Shown here in pieces: positions 46,593 to 58,007 of a stretch of 64,000 nt of DNA. The stretch is from contig JBBHKE010003279.1 of the NCBI GenBank assembly GCA_037447655.1, positions 74,467 to 138,466 of the forward strand. The letters are read 5' to 3'. Numbering within the stretch: the stretch's first letter is position 1; every line of letters begins with the position of its first letter. This stretch comes from Zygnema cylindricum. Its lineage: Eukaryota > Streptophyta > Zygnematophyceae > Zygnematales > Zygnemataceae. Below the pieces are notes generated by a model that ran no database searches, was not told the origin of the DNA, and saw only the letters and a program-made list of their open reading frames with translations. The position numbers were made by a program, and so were the translations under genes.

Positions 46593-47933
46593 TCAACGTC
46601 GCCTAATGGCAGCAAGCTCTCGAGTTAAATTATTAATTAACCGACGAACCGTTATCATCGCTATTTCTTGCGCCTCCAAACGGCGATGGAGATTTTGAAC
46701 TTCATTCCTCAATCGGTCTACTTCCGGTGGTGGAGGGGGCTCATCAACATGTGGGACCCTCGGAATTTCCCAAAGATACGTACGCCTCACTTGCACATTT
46801 CGGAAGCGTTGTAAGACCGCACTTCGAGCATCTAAAAATTTGTTTAGCTCCGGAGTACGAATTTCACGACGTAGAATGGTAAATAACCGTGGGTCCCAAG
46901 GGTGATAATGTCGGATTAATTCTGGGACATCTATCTCAAATCCATTCGGTCGGCGTACAATCCATGTGAAACGTTCGTCATTAGGTTGAAAATGGCTAAT
47001 GTATGGGAAATTTGACGCATGGTTGTATGATGCGATGTACAACCATGTTGGGTGGGCAGGGACATCCGGATGGATGTCGAGAATTTCCGGGACGGGGTTT
47101 AACCACCGGTCAATAGGCCTCGCCTCCCCATAACACCAATAGTCCGGCCAATCCTCGACCGGGATGTAATGGGCAGCCGTCGGTCGGAAGCCATCCATGG
47201 CCTCATCTCCGACTGGAGGCGGGAAAAACCAATCGGGTTCTTCCTCTCGAATTATCACATCACGCTCGGCCGGAATTTGTGGTCCTTGTACCGCCACGAG
47301 AGCTCTATCACGATTCGGTGATGGTGGAAAAGCAACAACCTCGTTGTCGTCTCCATATTCTTCTTCCATGCGTCTCTCCGAGCTCTCTGAAGATTGTTGA
47401 TATGAGGTTGAGGGATCGTTGTCATATCTTGCGACCGGAATGTCTGAAGATTCACTTTCTTCCGATTCTTCCTCCTCTTCCGTAGGCTCTTCCCCCTCCT
47501 CGATAGGCTCGTCCGACGCAGTACCTGAGGGTTCATATTCCGCGTCTACCTCCTTACCCTCTTCTACTTCGCGGACACCTTCTTCGTCCGCTCTAATCCC
47601 TTCATTTGGTAAATCCCCTTCCGGCACACTTCCCCTTAATACCCTCTCGGTGCCCGTCCCTTCCCTCCCCACGGCCTCAGTTTCCCCCATATCATCTAGG
47701 TCAACACTCGATTCTTCCCCCTCCCTCAAAACCAACTCAATTCCAACCCTTTCCCTACGGCCCTCTTCTGGTTCCACCCTATTCCATAACTCTCTTTCGG
47801 TTGCCCCCATTTCCCTTTCTAAGTTCTCCCCTCCACGTTTGTCACCCCCCATCGCGGTTGCCGTTGGTAGTGGACGAACTCGCCTCGGAATGGTAGAGCG
47901 CGCACGTTTGAATGGTCGTTGGCCGCCCTCCAT
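46593..47933 (-). CDS. 446-residue acidic protein with C-terminal coiled coil, unknown
   Basis: I do not recognise this protein. It is a single uninterrupted ATG-to-TGA frame on the same strand as the transposase and wholly inside the transposase's first intron (46094-48696). Residues 1-60 are basic, with an RARSTIPRR patch like a nuclear signal. About 70-200 are very acidic, with E and S runs. About 235-375 are folded-looking and rich in W, Y and P (DWPDYWCYGEARPID; HPTWLYIASYNHASN). Residues 400-446 are Leu/Arg heptads (LRNEVQNLHRRLEAQE), a likely coiled coil. It may be the transposon's second protein, as accessory ORFs are known in other DNA transposons. That is inference from position and the lack of stops. 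Confidence 0.7.
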   Translation of the reverse strand: MEGGQRPFKRARSTIPRRVRPLPTATAMGGDKRGGENLEREMGATERELWNRVEPEEGRRERVGIELVLREGEESSVDLDDMGETEAVGREGTGTERVLRGSVPEGDLPNEGIRADEEGVREVEEGKEVDAEYEPSGTASDEPIEEGEEPTEEEEESEESESSDIPVARYDNDPSTSYQQSSESSERRMEEEYGDDNEVVAFPPSPNRDRALVAVQGPQIPAERDVIIREEEPDWFFPPPVGDEAMDGFRPTAAHYIPVEDWPDYWCYGEARPIDRWLNPVPEILDIHPDVPAHPTWLYIASYNHASNFPYISHFQPNDERFTWIVRRPNGFEIDVPELIRHYHPWDPRLFTILRREIRTPELNKFLDARSAVLQRFRNVQVRRTYLWEIPRVPHVDEPPPPPEVDRLRNEVQNLHRRLEAQEIAMITVRRLINNLTRELAAIRRR

Positions 47934-48109
47934 TTAAAAACAAAACTATTGTTTAAGCGAAAAAATAGAAAAAAAACAATTGTGGGAGGGAAACACAACC
48001 TAAAAGACGCTCTTTTATTCAGACCTTAACCCAGACAGTCCAGCTGTAAAAATAGTCCAATATTCACAGTTAGAAAATTGAACCGTTGGCTTGCGACTTA
48101 TAAACTGAC

Positions 48110-48410
48110 ATCCGAGCGACGACAGAATGTCGTCGCGCGTTCGATTCTATTCGAGTTTCACGATATTGGTTCGACGAAACAACTTCATCGTCCGCGAATT
48201 ACATTCGAAAATACCATCGTTGGATAATTTGAACTAATGTCGTCGCTGGTTTGGTCTAAACGACGAACCTCTCTCGTCCGTCATTTACACTTTATTCCTA
48301 ACGAGGTATCCTCATCCATTAAATTATGTTTGTCGAATCCATCATTGAAGTGCCGACATGGTGTCGTCGCGTCCACCGCGACAAAGACACGTCATCGATA
48401 GTACGCTGTC
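48110..48410. repeat. GTCGTCGC motif cluster at the transposase 5' side
   Basis: A perfect palindrome GCGACGAC-agaat-GTCGTCGC lies at 48116-48136. Further GTCGTCGC or near copies stand at about 48239, 48362 and 48374, with CGACGA copies on the other strand between them. It is the counterpart of the array at 43170-43870, on the other side of the transposase body. A smaller group lies at 46190-46350. Confidence 0.75.
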
Positions 48411-49069
48411 GCCATAAAGAAATCGCAATACACTCGGAAGATAATACTAAAAAAGAACAAAACAATGCAAAGTAGTCGACAACGTAGAAAAACTCGCACT
48501 AATGGAGAGTTAATGAGAAGTCAGTATGGAGTTTGAGAGAGAAAGGCGACGTTCACAAATAATACTGTACAAATAATTTAAATGCACAACAAATTTAAAA
48601 TATAACAACACATTGTGAATAACAATAATAACATAAAAGGAAGGAGGAAACGAAATCAATTAATAAATGGGAGAAGGTTTGCTTGAAAGGGCTTACTTGT
48701 ACCGTACACTCCGGTAAAATGCTCGGGAAACTTTCTTATGGTCCTTGGAATGAGTTCAGTTGAGCTGTTATTTTCACAGTCCTTCAACATCCAATGTATT
48801 ACTCGCATACGAGTTGCCTTGGTCGACACGTGTTGAACTTTACGGTGGGAGACACGTCCTCTGCTATTGGCCGAAGACGGAAAAAAACCTTCCACAATGG
48901 TCGCCGGGTCTACCAACGTTTCGATTTCCGCCTCATTCTCATCCTCGTTCGGAAGTGCGTTTTCCTCATCGTTCCTCTCATTTTCCTCATCTTGTTCAAT
49001 CTGAGCGTTATGGGGATTGTTGTTGTTATTGCTCGGGTTGGCGCCCCAAATTATATTAAGGGTCCACAT

Positions 49070-50593
49070 ACTCTCAAACACTTAATATCACCTAAAAAAT
49101 AAGAAGTATGAGCAGCCGAAAAGAAAGGAAATGGGAACCCAAGCAAATGAGGAAGAAGGAGCGATAGTGTTGTTGCCATTATCACAAATACATTTATATA
49201 ATACACGAAATGCAAATGAAAATGATTTTGCGCGGTAATAATGGAGCGATTTGCCAATTTAAAATTTTCGTTTAAAATCCAAAATTTGAATTTTAGCACG
49301 GCTTTCATTTAATCATATTTGAAAACGTGGGAATAGAAGCGGGATCTCGTAAAAATTCGCTTCAAAATTGCCAAAATATTTCAAAACTTACGTCGTCGGT
49401 GTAATGTTCATAGCGCCATGGAAACACCTTCAGTTTACAAGTTGTACGGCAAAAGGATGATTGGAAAAAATGCGGTGTCATTACCCCGGCAATCGGTTGT
49501 TCTAACGTCATCTATGAAACGCGACCAACTTTGGGAATGCGTGGATGATGAACATGCCACGTGTTTTCGGCAACAACCAATGATAATCTTACGACAGCGC
49601 ATAATCAGCTTTCGTCGCTGGATTACTGCCAATTAGAATTAACATGTATCCTAATATTTGTTTTTGGGTCGTTTTACGTTCAATTAGAATTAACAGTGAC
49701 ACTAATAAGAGGTTGGTTTGACATTTGATCTAAGTAAACACATCCTTATTAGTCTTAAGTCCCAATATTACAATGCATTGATTTTGATAGAGCAACCCAC
49801 CGGGCACCTTATTAAGATTAAGGGTCCTCATTTAACGTCACACAACGTTCGTTCTCTCCCCGAACGACAAGGAAATGAAAATCAATCACAGAGTTCAATG
49901 TACGTTATGTGGAACGAAACGTACACATATAATACATCCCGTTATAGTTTCGTTCATTGTACAATACAAATCCAACTGAATGAACATATTGAAATTGTAC
50001 GGTTTCATAGCGTTGTAACGTAACTGGGTATTACAACTCGATGCATAGAGTCGACTATACGACGTGACAATGAACGTTTCGCATACGTTGTACTCGCACC
50101 TATTTTAGTGTAATCATATTCACCGCGTGCGAAACAAACGCTTATTAGAGTCACGAATGAACTTAAGTGAAAGTACACATACCCGTACATTTCGATAATT
50201 TATACTCGTACCTATTTTAGTGTACAATTATGCACGGTGTAATGATTGTATATTCACAAACCCAAAATATAATTATGGATTTTTAAAGGGGACGGACGCC
50301 ACGTCGTACGGATTGTCAGATTTTGTACTTCCACCTATTTTACCGTATATGCTACGACGGCGGATCATGTATACCCAAATAAGCGTTATGGAGAAATTAC
50401 AATTAAACATTTTTTTGAAAATGGTATTGATACACAAATTAGAGTACATGATACTAATTCATTATATACACTAATAATTTCTATACGCTAATAACGATTC
50501 ACGGTGTACTGTCTGTACTGTAGCACACCACACAAAGGAAAACAAATAAAAAAAGAGTTCGTAAAGAAACAACGCTCTACTTTCACTACAGTA
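49070..50593. other. AT-rich DNA with MITE remnants, no gene recognised
   Basis: CGTCGTCGG and TTCGTCGCTGG motifs at about 49391 and 49610 may mark the right limit of the transposon domain. A family M right terminus (CGCTAATAACGATTCACGGTG then TA) ends at 50505. A worn left-end-like CACCGCGTGCGAAAC..CTTATTAGAG at about 50120 might be its partner. Confidence 0.5.
50485..50505 (-). mobile_element. Right terminal repeat of a worn family M MITE
   Basis: CGCTAATAACGATTCACGGTG is followed by TA and matches the terminal repeats at 21421 and 51133. The left end is not clear, so only the terminus is annotated. Confidence 0.7.
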
Positions 50594-51133
50594 CACCTCC
50601 AATCGTTATTAGCGTTGTGTACGCTAATTCCGTCCCGCTATTTTTTATTTTTATTCTCCATTAGTGTAGTTCATTCTATTTTTTTCTTAATTCTATTTAG
50701 TGTTATTTTCAGTACGTTGTATCTTAAATAGAGTGGTATACGGTCAGTGTCAGACCGTACATAAATGTAACTTTTTAACTTAAAAAGTACAATAAATTAG
50801 TTTTAGTAACCGCGGACGCATGAGAATGTGCGTTCTAAAAAGGAAAAAAAACCAGGTCGTAAAAAATCCCGCTCGCACATATTCGTCCGACAGCCGCGTT
50901 TCGACCGTGTGAATGTACGATTTGTGTACGTTTTGTCAGTATCTGTACGGAGGCTTATATTTGTGTAAGCATGTTTGCGACCGACATTTTTTTTTTCAAA
51001 GATCCAAATTACCATAATCAAACAATTAGAATGTATGATTTTTTCCAAAATTTTCAAATTCTTAAATAGCGTACACCACGGTAACTAATTTTGTACGCTA
51101 AAAAAACTTACACGCTAATAGCGATTGGCGGTG
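50594..51133. mobile_element. TA-targeting MITE, family M, copy 2
   Basis: This 540-bp element is flanked by TA (50592-50593 and 51134-51135) with inverted ends CACCTCCAATCGTTATTAGCG and CGCTAATAGCGATTGGCGGTG. Inner blocks match copy 1 (TAGAGTGGTATACGG, GACCGTACATAAATGTAA, CGGACGCATGAGAATGTGCG). It lies about 500 bp upstream of the MED8 start and could sit in its promoter region. Confidence 0.88.
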
Positions 51134-51135
51134 TA

Positions 51136-51641
51136 CAGTATCTCCCGCGACTTGAAAGCAGAAGTAAAGTTATCCTGCTTTGTAACCGCGACAGGAGAAA
51201 CATTGCAGTTGCAGCATCAAATGACTCTTTCAAAAAGCTTGGCCTATTGACAGAGCAAAGCCAAGAGAGAGCGGAAATGGTAGGTAGATGGCTGGTATCG
51301 CCTCAGCTTAGGTAAAGAAAGCCACCGAGCTAATGGAACGTCAATAATGGAGTGCTTCGAGTGCGAAACTCGCGATGGGTTTTATGTCCATATAACAGTC
51401 GATAAAAGCAATTTGTAAATGCAACTTTTACTTCTTTTGCAAGGATGTAGATGCAGTGTGCACATTTACACATTTTTATTTTTTTCAATCGTGCAATTAG
51501 CTATTAATCCCTGTAATCTTCGTTTGGAGCAGTTTTTCGGCCTTGTTCAGAAGAAAGAGAGGGGAGGAGAAACCATTTCAAGGAAGAGAAACAAGTGACA
51601 AGATATTTTAAGGTTGTAAGATATAGGAGTGAACAGGCATC
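51136..51641 (+). promoter_or_regulatory. Presumed MED8 promoter and 5' leader
   Basis: Between the MITE and the MED8 start codon I see no coding evidence that holds. A short open stretch around 51170-51310 has a GT site after GGAAATG (51279), but no protein family is recognised. No clear TATA box stands out. Called by position only. Confidence 0.3.
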
Positions 51642-54600
51642 ATGCAGGCGGGAGGTCGCTTGCCAGCTGGAGGAACGCAACCTCTGCCAGGTCAGCAGCA
51701 GCAGCAACAACAGCTTCCAGGAGCAACTCCTGCAAAACCTGATGGAGACATGGCGCAGCAGCTTAATTTGGAGGCTGTGAGACTTCGAGTTCAGGAGTTG
51801 CAGGGGACGTTACAGCGAATGCTTGGCACTTTACAAGGGAACTATCATCTGAAATGGTACTTTCTTCATTTCATCTTACTTTCTTTGAAATGCGGGAGGT
51901 CCTGTTAAGGACTTTAAAACTGTTTCTTGAAAGCGTGTTATAATGTCAGCACAGCTAGTGTCCAGATGATGCATCAAAAGCCTGCTACAGCAAACCAGTC
52001 ATTTCTAAAAGCAGAACTAGGTGGTGTATTCTTCTATCACCTGAAATGGTACTTTCTTCATTTCATCTTACTTTCTTTGAAATGCGGGAGGTCCTGTTAA
52101 GAACTTTAATAACTGTTGTTTGAAAGCGTGTTATAATGTCTGCACAGCTAGTGTCCCGATGATGGATCAAAAGCCTGCTACAGCAAACCAGTCATTTCTG
52201 AAAGCAGAACTAGGTGGAGTATTCTTCTGTAGTTTCCACAAAATGACTATCCATGTGCAGCTCTGCAGGTGTCAGCAAGGAGGTTTTTATTTCCAAAATA
52301 TGAGTGGTGCTGTGCAGGATGCCATGGGCCTTACTCCTAGTTCCAGCTTGGCCCTGGCTGCAGGACGGATGTCCTTGGCCAATTCGCTGTGGTTAATACC
52401 CAAATGATCAGACTGGTGGAGGATCTAAAGCCTATCCTTCGGTTGTTTGTAGTGCATCCGTCACATGTTACGAGTGAAAATGCCCCAAGTACGTTTTCTT
52501 GAAAATTTAAGTTCTGCTTTTTGACGGTTTACCATGCTTGTCACTGCGGAACTGTCAGCCATGTTTGCATGAATCTGACTTGAAACTTTGCCAAATTGCG
52601 GTTGACGTTGATGTTAGAGAAATTCATGCTGAGATGTTGTGAATAGCCATGAGCCATTAGCCATTTAATCCTTCTGGACACTCAAATTATAGCTGAATTC
52701 GTCTGGAAATTCAGCCTTGTCTTGCCCTGCTTCATTATGCATTGGACCTTTGTGGCAGTTCTTCCTATCATGCTCTCTTCGAAGCTGCTTCCTGAAACTG
52801 AGGTCGAAGAGACAGCTCAAAGAGACCAGCTGCTGGCAATGTTCAGCGCCTTTCCACCCCAAGTTCAAGTGGAGCGTCTACAGGTATCTTCTTGCACATG
52901 TTTTTGTTTCAATTTATTGATCCCTTTTTTTGTTTCTTATGGTGCACATCAGAAGTCTTAGTAGTTAGGACAGGTATTCTAACCTCCCAGGATAATGTGG
53001 CCATGTTTGCCGATCAATGTTTGACGTGCTGGTTGTTCTGAGTTAAGCGAAACTGCACTGATCCGAATTTTCAGGCTGAATTTTTGAAGTGGATCAGTAT
53101 TACATTTTCTTGTTTCATTTTTTTTTTGTCTATACCGTCCTTGAATTTAAAGTATAGTTGCGGAAAGCACATGGGACTCCATCTTTGGTGTGAGATCCCT
53201 TATGGGACAAAGCTTGTCTCTCTAGTTCCATTGAATGTCTCAAAAGATAAATTACCTTGACCGACGAGAAGTCTCCTGGAGGTATGGATGCATTAGATAA
53301 TACTTGTCAACTTGTGCTTCGGTGATTAGTGAGTACCGTTTGAGATGGTTTCAATCGTCATTTTTTTATTGCTATTATTATTGTTTGCATTGGATGTATG
53401 TTATATACACAAAAGGATGAATTGTAAAACCGACTGAATTTTACAAGTTGACAATGATGTAAGCTGGAGTAATTATAAAGTCGTCTGAAATTGGCTCATG
53501 ACTTTCACATGCATATACTGTGATGTATATCTGTTATATGTTGAAGACTGCATGGAAGGAAATATACACGTTGTAATATTTTGGGGGAAATGTGTAGGCA
53601 CATGTGAGATGTGAATGTGATGCAATGAAGGTTGTGAAACATTAGAAAGAGCTGTATGTGTGTTTCCATGTCGTGGGTGGATGTGAAATAATTGCGAGAT
53701 CAATGGCAATTGTATCGCTCATTGTGTCTAGGCAGACAATTCTCATGGATGGGGTAATAGTATGGTCCACACTAACTCGTATATCCATAAGCTGCCTATT
53801 ATTTAGGTTTTTTTCGAGTAAGTTTTGTGGTTTCACTCCTGTACACTTGGAAAAATAGGCAGCTAGTGAGAATTGTACTAAACAGACATTAAGGTAGCAG
53901 GCAAAAGGTGGGTAAACGATACAATTCAGGCTGGAGTTGTTTTTCATATCAAGAGGCAATGCAGTTTGGATATTCAAGAATAAGCTATAAGCAGGGCTGG
54001 CCGCAAGGTTGATGTAATTCCGTGGAAAACCGTTACTTTCTTCCTAAGCTGGTCGTTAAGATTTTTTGTTCCATGCGTGGACTGGGACGTCTATGTTTCT
54101 ACAAATGTGAATTTTGGTTCAGTATTGGCAGTGAATCAGCCTCCAAAAACTTTCTGACATTGGTGGTGTTTATGAACTCCAAAGAATGGATGTATGACGC
54201 TGTTAAACGCAGTTTTTTTTTTTTTTGCTAAGGGTTCTTATTTGGATTAGTGTGCTGGTCTGTGTTGTTATTCCTTTTTCAGCGACAAATTGAAGGAGTA
54301 AAACAGGCTTGTGACAAGGCAGAAAAGGTTATAATGGATGCAAAGAAGCTTTATGGGATTGGAGGACGCCTTGGTCCCTCAGCCCTGGGGCCTCAGGTAG
54401 ATAAGGCACAGCTTGCACGTCTTTTAGAGCAGGAAAAAATTCTCCGAACAGCTGTGATGACGGGAGAAGGTATGTTCTTTGTTTCAACTTTTTCGCTTGA
54501 TTACATTCTGGTTCGTTTCCTTTTTGAATTTCCACTCAGTCAAATTGCTCATAAACAAAAACAATGCAAGGCTTTTTAGGGTTGAATATTTGGTTTTGCT

Positions 54601-56221
54601 ACTTCAACTACGAAAATTTTGTCAATGGTACTGTATAGTTTTTTCAAACCAAGTTGCAATTGTTATGGTGAATGCAAATGGAGAAGTCCAAATGTAACAT
54701 TTCTTGCGATAACTTGTTTTTTCTGTGTTTGATCATTGTTTTGGATGTGTCACCTGCTACTTTCTCCCCTGCACACACTAAGAGATTCAGTCATAGCTTG
54801 GATAGGCTTCAAATGTTGTTAACTTCCTGTGAAGATTAATATTTTGAAAATTGTCACATTGTATTTCTGTACCAATGTTGCCTGGACTGTCTTATTGCTC
54901 AACAGGGTTATTTGTGGCTTATTACTGTCTACACCTGGAAGTCTCTATTGTAAGTCCTGTTGTACCATACTTTTAATTGTGTAATCTGCATTTGTTGTAC
55001 TTGTTACTCACAGTTTAGCTGTCGCATGAAGGTCCATTTCAGAAACCTTGTAGAAAGTGATTATATCTGGAATTTCCACAGGTGGAAGTACAGAAAATTA
55101 CCATCTGACAGCATGTAATTTTTCTGTTTTTTATTTTTCTTTATGTTTTTTTATGTATTCCTATGGCAGGTCTGCGCTTGCCACCTGGACAACAGCAGAA
55201 AAACAGTCCTTTGCCTCGTCATTTAGCGGGAAAGCCGGATCCAATGACTGCAAATGCACTTTCCCCTTTGGAGCTAGCTGCCTCTCCTTCACTAGATTCT
55301 GGTAATACAACACTGCCCATGACTATTAGAGTCAGTGAATTATTTGTGTTAACACTTTATTCCAATTAACTACACCAAAAAATGATTTGACATGTGGTTC
55401 ATTATAGGCCGTTTAACTAAATAGTGTTATCAACACTAGTTTATGATTTTCAGTCAAAAAAAGAGTCACTCAAATTAGAGTGATGGGCAGTGTAGCTGCT
55501 TGTTCACTGGTAGTGTTGAGAAGGAAACCTTAGAATTTTATAAAGAATGATCAGCTTTTCATTGGGACAGCTGCGTCTTCCCGTCACAAGGTATGAGGCG
55601 ACGTTTGCATATACAATGAAAGATCAAAAGGAAGTGAAAACGAAATCTCAAAATTCCCTTTCACAGTGCCTTCTGTCCGTTCAATTTACTTCAATTTACA
55701 CAACCTCTGTACTTGGTGGGTGTTCAGGTCCTTCTGCAGTTCGAAAACCGCAGGGGGGACGAGCTCCAGTCCCGACTCCTCCACCTACCACTGGCAGATC
55801 ACCAGCTGGTCCTGTTGCATCACCAGGAATGCCATTGGCAGGCTCCATTCCGAGAATGAACACTCCAATTACCGCTCCAATAAACACTCTGTCCCCTCGA
55901 CCTTCGCTGAACCCTGGCTCTCCGGCCATGCTCGCCCCACAAGCTGCGCTCTCCGGTTCTTCTGTTCCAAGAGCAGTCTCTCCTCTTCCTGGTGTCTCCT
56001 ATGCGCCTGTTGCCGGTTGGTCACCTGCACAGACCCTTAGTACACAGACTTTCAACGCTTCCTCCCCTCAACAGCAACAACAACAACAACAACAACAGCC
56101 GCAACAGATACAGCAACAGATTCAGCAACAGATTCCCATGCCCATGCCCTCCCTTCAAGCCCAGCAGCAAAGGCAACGTGCGGCGCAGCAACAACGGCAG
56201 CAGCAGCTTCAGAGAAGGTGA
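51642..56221 (+). CDS. MED8: Mediator complex subunit 8
   Basis: Exons 51642-51856, 52364-52488, 52759-52883, 54283-54469, 55170-55301 and 55728-56221 join in frame with GT-AG borders to 425 residues. MED8 is a head-module subunit of Mediator, linking transcription factors to RNA polymerase II in the nucleus. Plant hallmarks: QQLNLEAVRLRVQEL (about 38-52); WTDVLGQFAVVNTQM (about 71-85); VEDLKPI; LPIMLSSKLLPETE (about 114-127); CDKAEKVIMDAKKLYGIGGRLGPS (165-188, not quoted in full); and LRLPPGQQQ (219-227), equivalent to the plant KLPPDQRQ segment. The C-terminal exon is Pro/Ser/Gln-rich with a 10-Gln run, as in plant MED8. The ATG follows a stop-containing leader and begins a Gln-rich N-terminus. 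Intron 1 carries a duplicated 5' splice site. Confidence 0.95.
51842..52228 (+). repeat. 192-bp tandem duplication spanning the MED8 exon 1 donor
   Basis: Unit one is 51842-52033 and unit two 52034 to about 52228. Both start CTATCAYCTGAAATGGTAC and contain GAAAGCGTGTTATAATGTC and CCAGTCATTTCT, with a few differences. Each unit includes the last 15 bases of exon 1 and its GTACTT donor (after 51856 and after 52048). Using the second donor would add a stop at 51904-51906. Confidence 0.95.
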
Positions 56222-56289
56222 GGTGTGCGGTACGGCAGGCAGCATCCCTTTCTGGACTGAATCTCTCCGAGGAATTCACTTTCGAGAGT

Positions 56290-56535
56290 TGACTTGTGAA
56301 GTTGCATCTGATTCTATGTGGTTGTATGTCATTGCTTGTCATTGCATGAAACTGCATGTGTTTTGCATGTCATTGGATGCGATTGATTTGATTACATGTG
56401 ATTGCATGTCATTCTCTCTGTTTGCATGTGTTGTATGTCATTTTTTGCATTTGTTTGCATGTGATTGGATTTGAATGTATGTCATTGTACATGATTGTAT
56501 GTGTTTGTATGTGTTTGCGTGTGATTGCATTCTGC
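56290..56535 (+). repeat. TGCATGTSATTG minisatellite downstream of MED8
   Basis: Degenerate 10-13-bp units (GCATGTGATTG, GTATGTCATTG, GCATGTCATT) repeat about 20 times. It probably lies in the MED8 3' untranslated region. It contains many UGUA-type words in the sense strand. Confidence 0.85.
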
Positions 56536-58007
56536 AAGAGTCAGAAAAATTGAAAAAGTGGACTGCTTAGAGTGGCTAGCAGCGGTGAAAAGTCGTGATT
56601 GAAATGTCAGTAGCCAGTATTTGTTCTGCATCTTGGATATCTTGCCGCTACTGAGTCAGGCTAGAAAAACTGTCAAGGTTGCTGTTTTTGTTGGAGCTTT
56701 GTGAGTAATATGGCCTCTAGTAACGTGTGCCTGTGACATTGGCTTTTGGCCTTTGTGCCCACAGGTAGGAAGTTCGACCTGGACAGCAGCTTTTCTGGTG
56801 GCTATGGCGAGTTCTGCGAGACACGGTTTCACCATGAGTATTGCGAATCCAATTTTTTTTGTCAGCTTAGCACCTGACAAAACTCGGAAATGCATTTCTT
56901 CTCTTAGCAGTCGTTACTCATAAGAGTGAATATCAAAATACATATTATTTGTTCAATTTGTTAAAAAAAATGTGATGTTATACTGGCTTCATTTGTGCAA
57001 TACTTTTTCTTCGTGCCCCTCGTTACCTGTTTGGAAATGGCACACAGATTTTGTGTTTGTATAAATACATATGTGATAAATGTGTGATAAATTTGTGATA
57101 ACTGTGTGATAAATTTGTGACAAACGTGTGTAAATGTGTGATAAATGCCTGGCAACTGGGTGGCAAATGTGTGATGAACGTGTGGTAAATGTGTGTGATC
57201 AATGTGTGTGGTGAATGTGTGATAAGTTTGTGATGCATGTGTGATAACCGTGTCATTAAATGAGCCAAAGATGAGTTCAAACAATGAGAATATCAGATTG
57301 ATTCAGCTTATTAGATGAGTTTTGAGACACGCATGGAGGCTTCGTTTGGCCAACTCAGCTCAACGCTCCTTACTGTCAGCTTTTCCAATTCAAACAGCTC
57401 CATTTTGGACCAAATAACCACAAGCTTGAGTACCACTATTCTACTTCAAAGAAATTTGTACAAAGACATCATTGATTTATAGAATTAAGCTTGAAACTTA
57501 TTATAATAAATATTATTGTTATTCAGAAGATATTTGAAAGTGTTTGAGTGCTTGATTTTTTTGATCAATCCTATACTTTTCCAAACTCTAACTTTAATTT
57601 TCAAGTCAGCAATGTATCAAACAAACGACTTTGTCAAGCCAATTTTCGAAATTAACAGACACCCAGAATGCAAAGAAATAGCAAGAATCTCCCTCTGTAG
57701 CTCATTCCTCGAAACAGGGTGTTCTTCAAGTCAACGAGAAAAAAACAAATTGTACGGCATATGATGACGCGATACGAATGAAGGACCTTTGTAGCGGAGG
57801 CGGTATCTGTGCCAACGGAGTGAACGTATGCAACCATGTTCTGTCTGTATGATCACAAGCTGACGTAAACATGTGCTTTTTGTGCGGTTCTTTTAGTGTG
57901 TTTCGTCAGTATGGTCAGGAGCATACGTAATGACACGCTATTGGGATATACGAATAATATCTGCTTTTGGGCTGGCTTTACAGTCGTTTCTGGTGTTCTG
58001 TACAGTA
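56536..58007. other. Intergenic DNA downstream of MED8
   Basis: No gene recognised apart from the minisatellite at 57055-57255. The stretch from 57300 to 58007 shows nothing I can name. Confidence 0.45.
57055..57255 (+). repeat. AATGTGTGATA minisatellite
   Basis: About 17 degenerate 11-bp units (AAATGTGTGAT, AAACGTGTGTA, GAATGTGTGAT). Antisense frames here read as His/Thr/Ser repeats and are not genes. Confidence 0.9.

Larger units (their letters stand above)
44215..49069 (-). pseudogene. Pogo-like DDE transposase, four exons, two disabling changes
   Basis: Exons on the minus strand: about 49069-48697 (Asn/Glu-rich start, then a basic helix-rich RVIHWMLKDCENN region, probable DNA-binding part), 46093-45614 (KALPGRGRKE, HEELLSDFERFKKAG), 45481-45230 (NMDETH, first catalytic Asp), 44890-44215 (FLDNCGGHN second Asp; LPPNATHLVQPTD-like segment with third Asp 37 residues later). 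Phases agree at all junctions. The last exon has an in-frame TGA after QWVEE (about 44827) and a frameshift at an eight-T/A run (about 44515). Family: CENP-B/pogo branch of Tc1/mariner, cut-and-paste at TA. The copy at 275-1007 has the same middle intron. Exon 1 start is uncertain: ATG at MWTLNII is one choice. Confidence 0.85.

Noticed and set aside
47419-47937. 172-codon Ser/Pro-rich plus-strand frame
   Set aside because: It is the antisense shadow of the 446-residue ORF, whose acidic codons produce long open antisense frames.
51091-51315. 74-codon frame upstream of MED8
   Set aside because: It begins inside the MITE terminal repeat and ends before the MED8 leader; no family recognised.
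57023-57284. His/Thr-rich frames
   Set aside because: They are translations of the 11-bp minisatellite.
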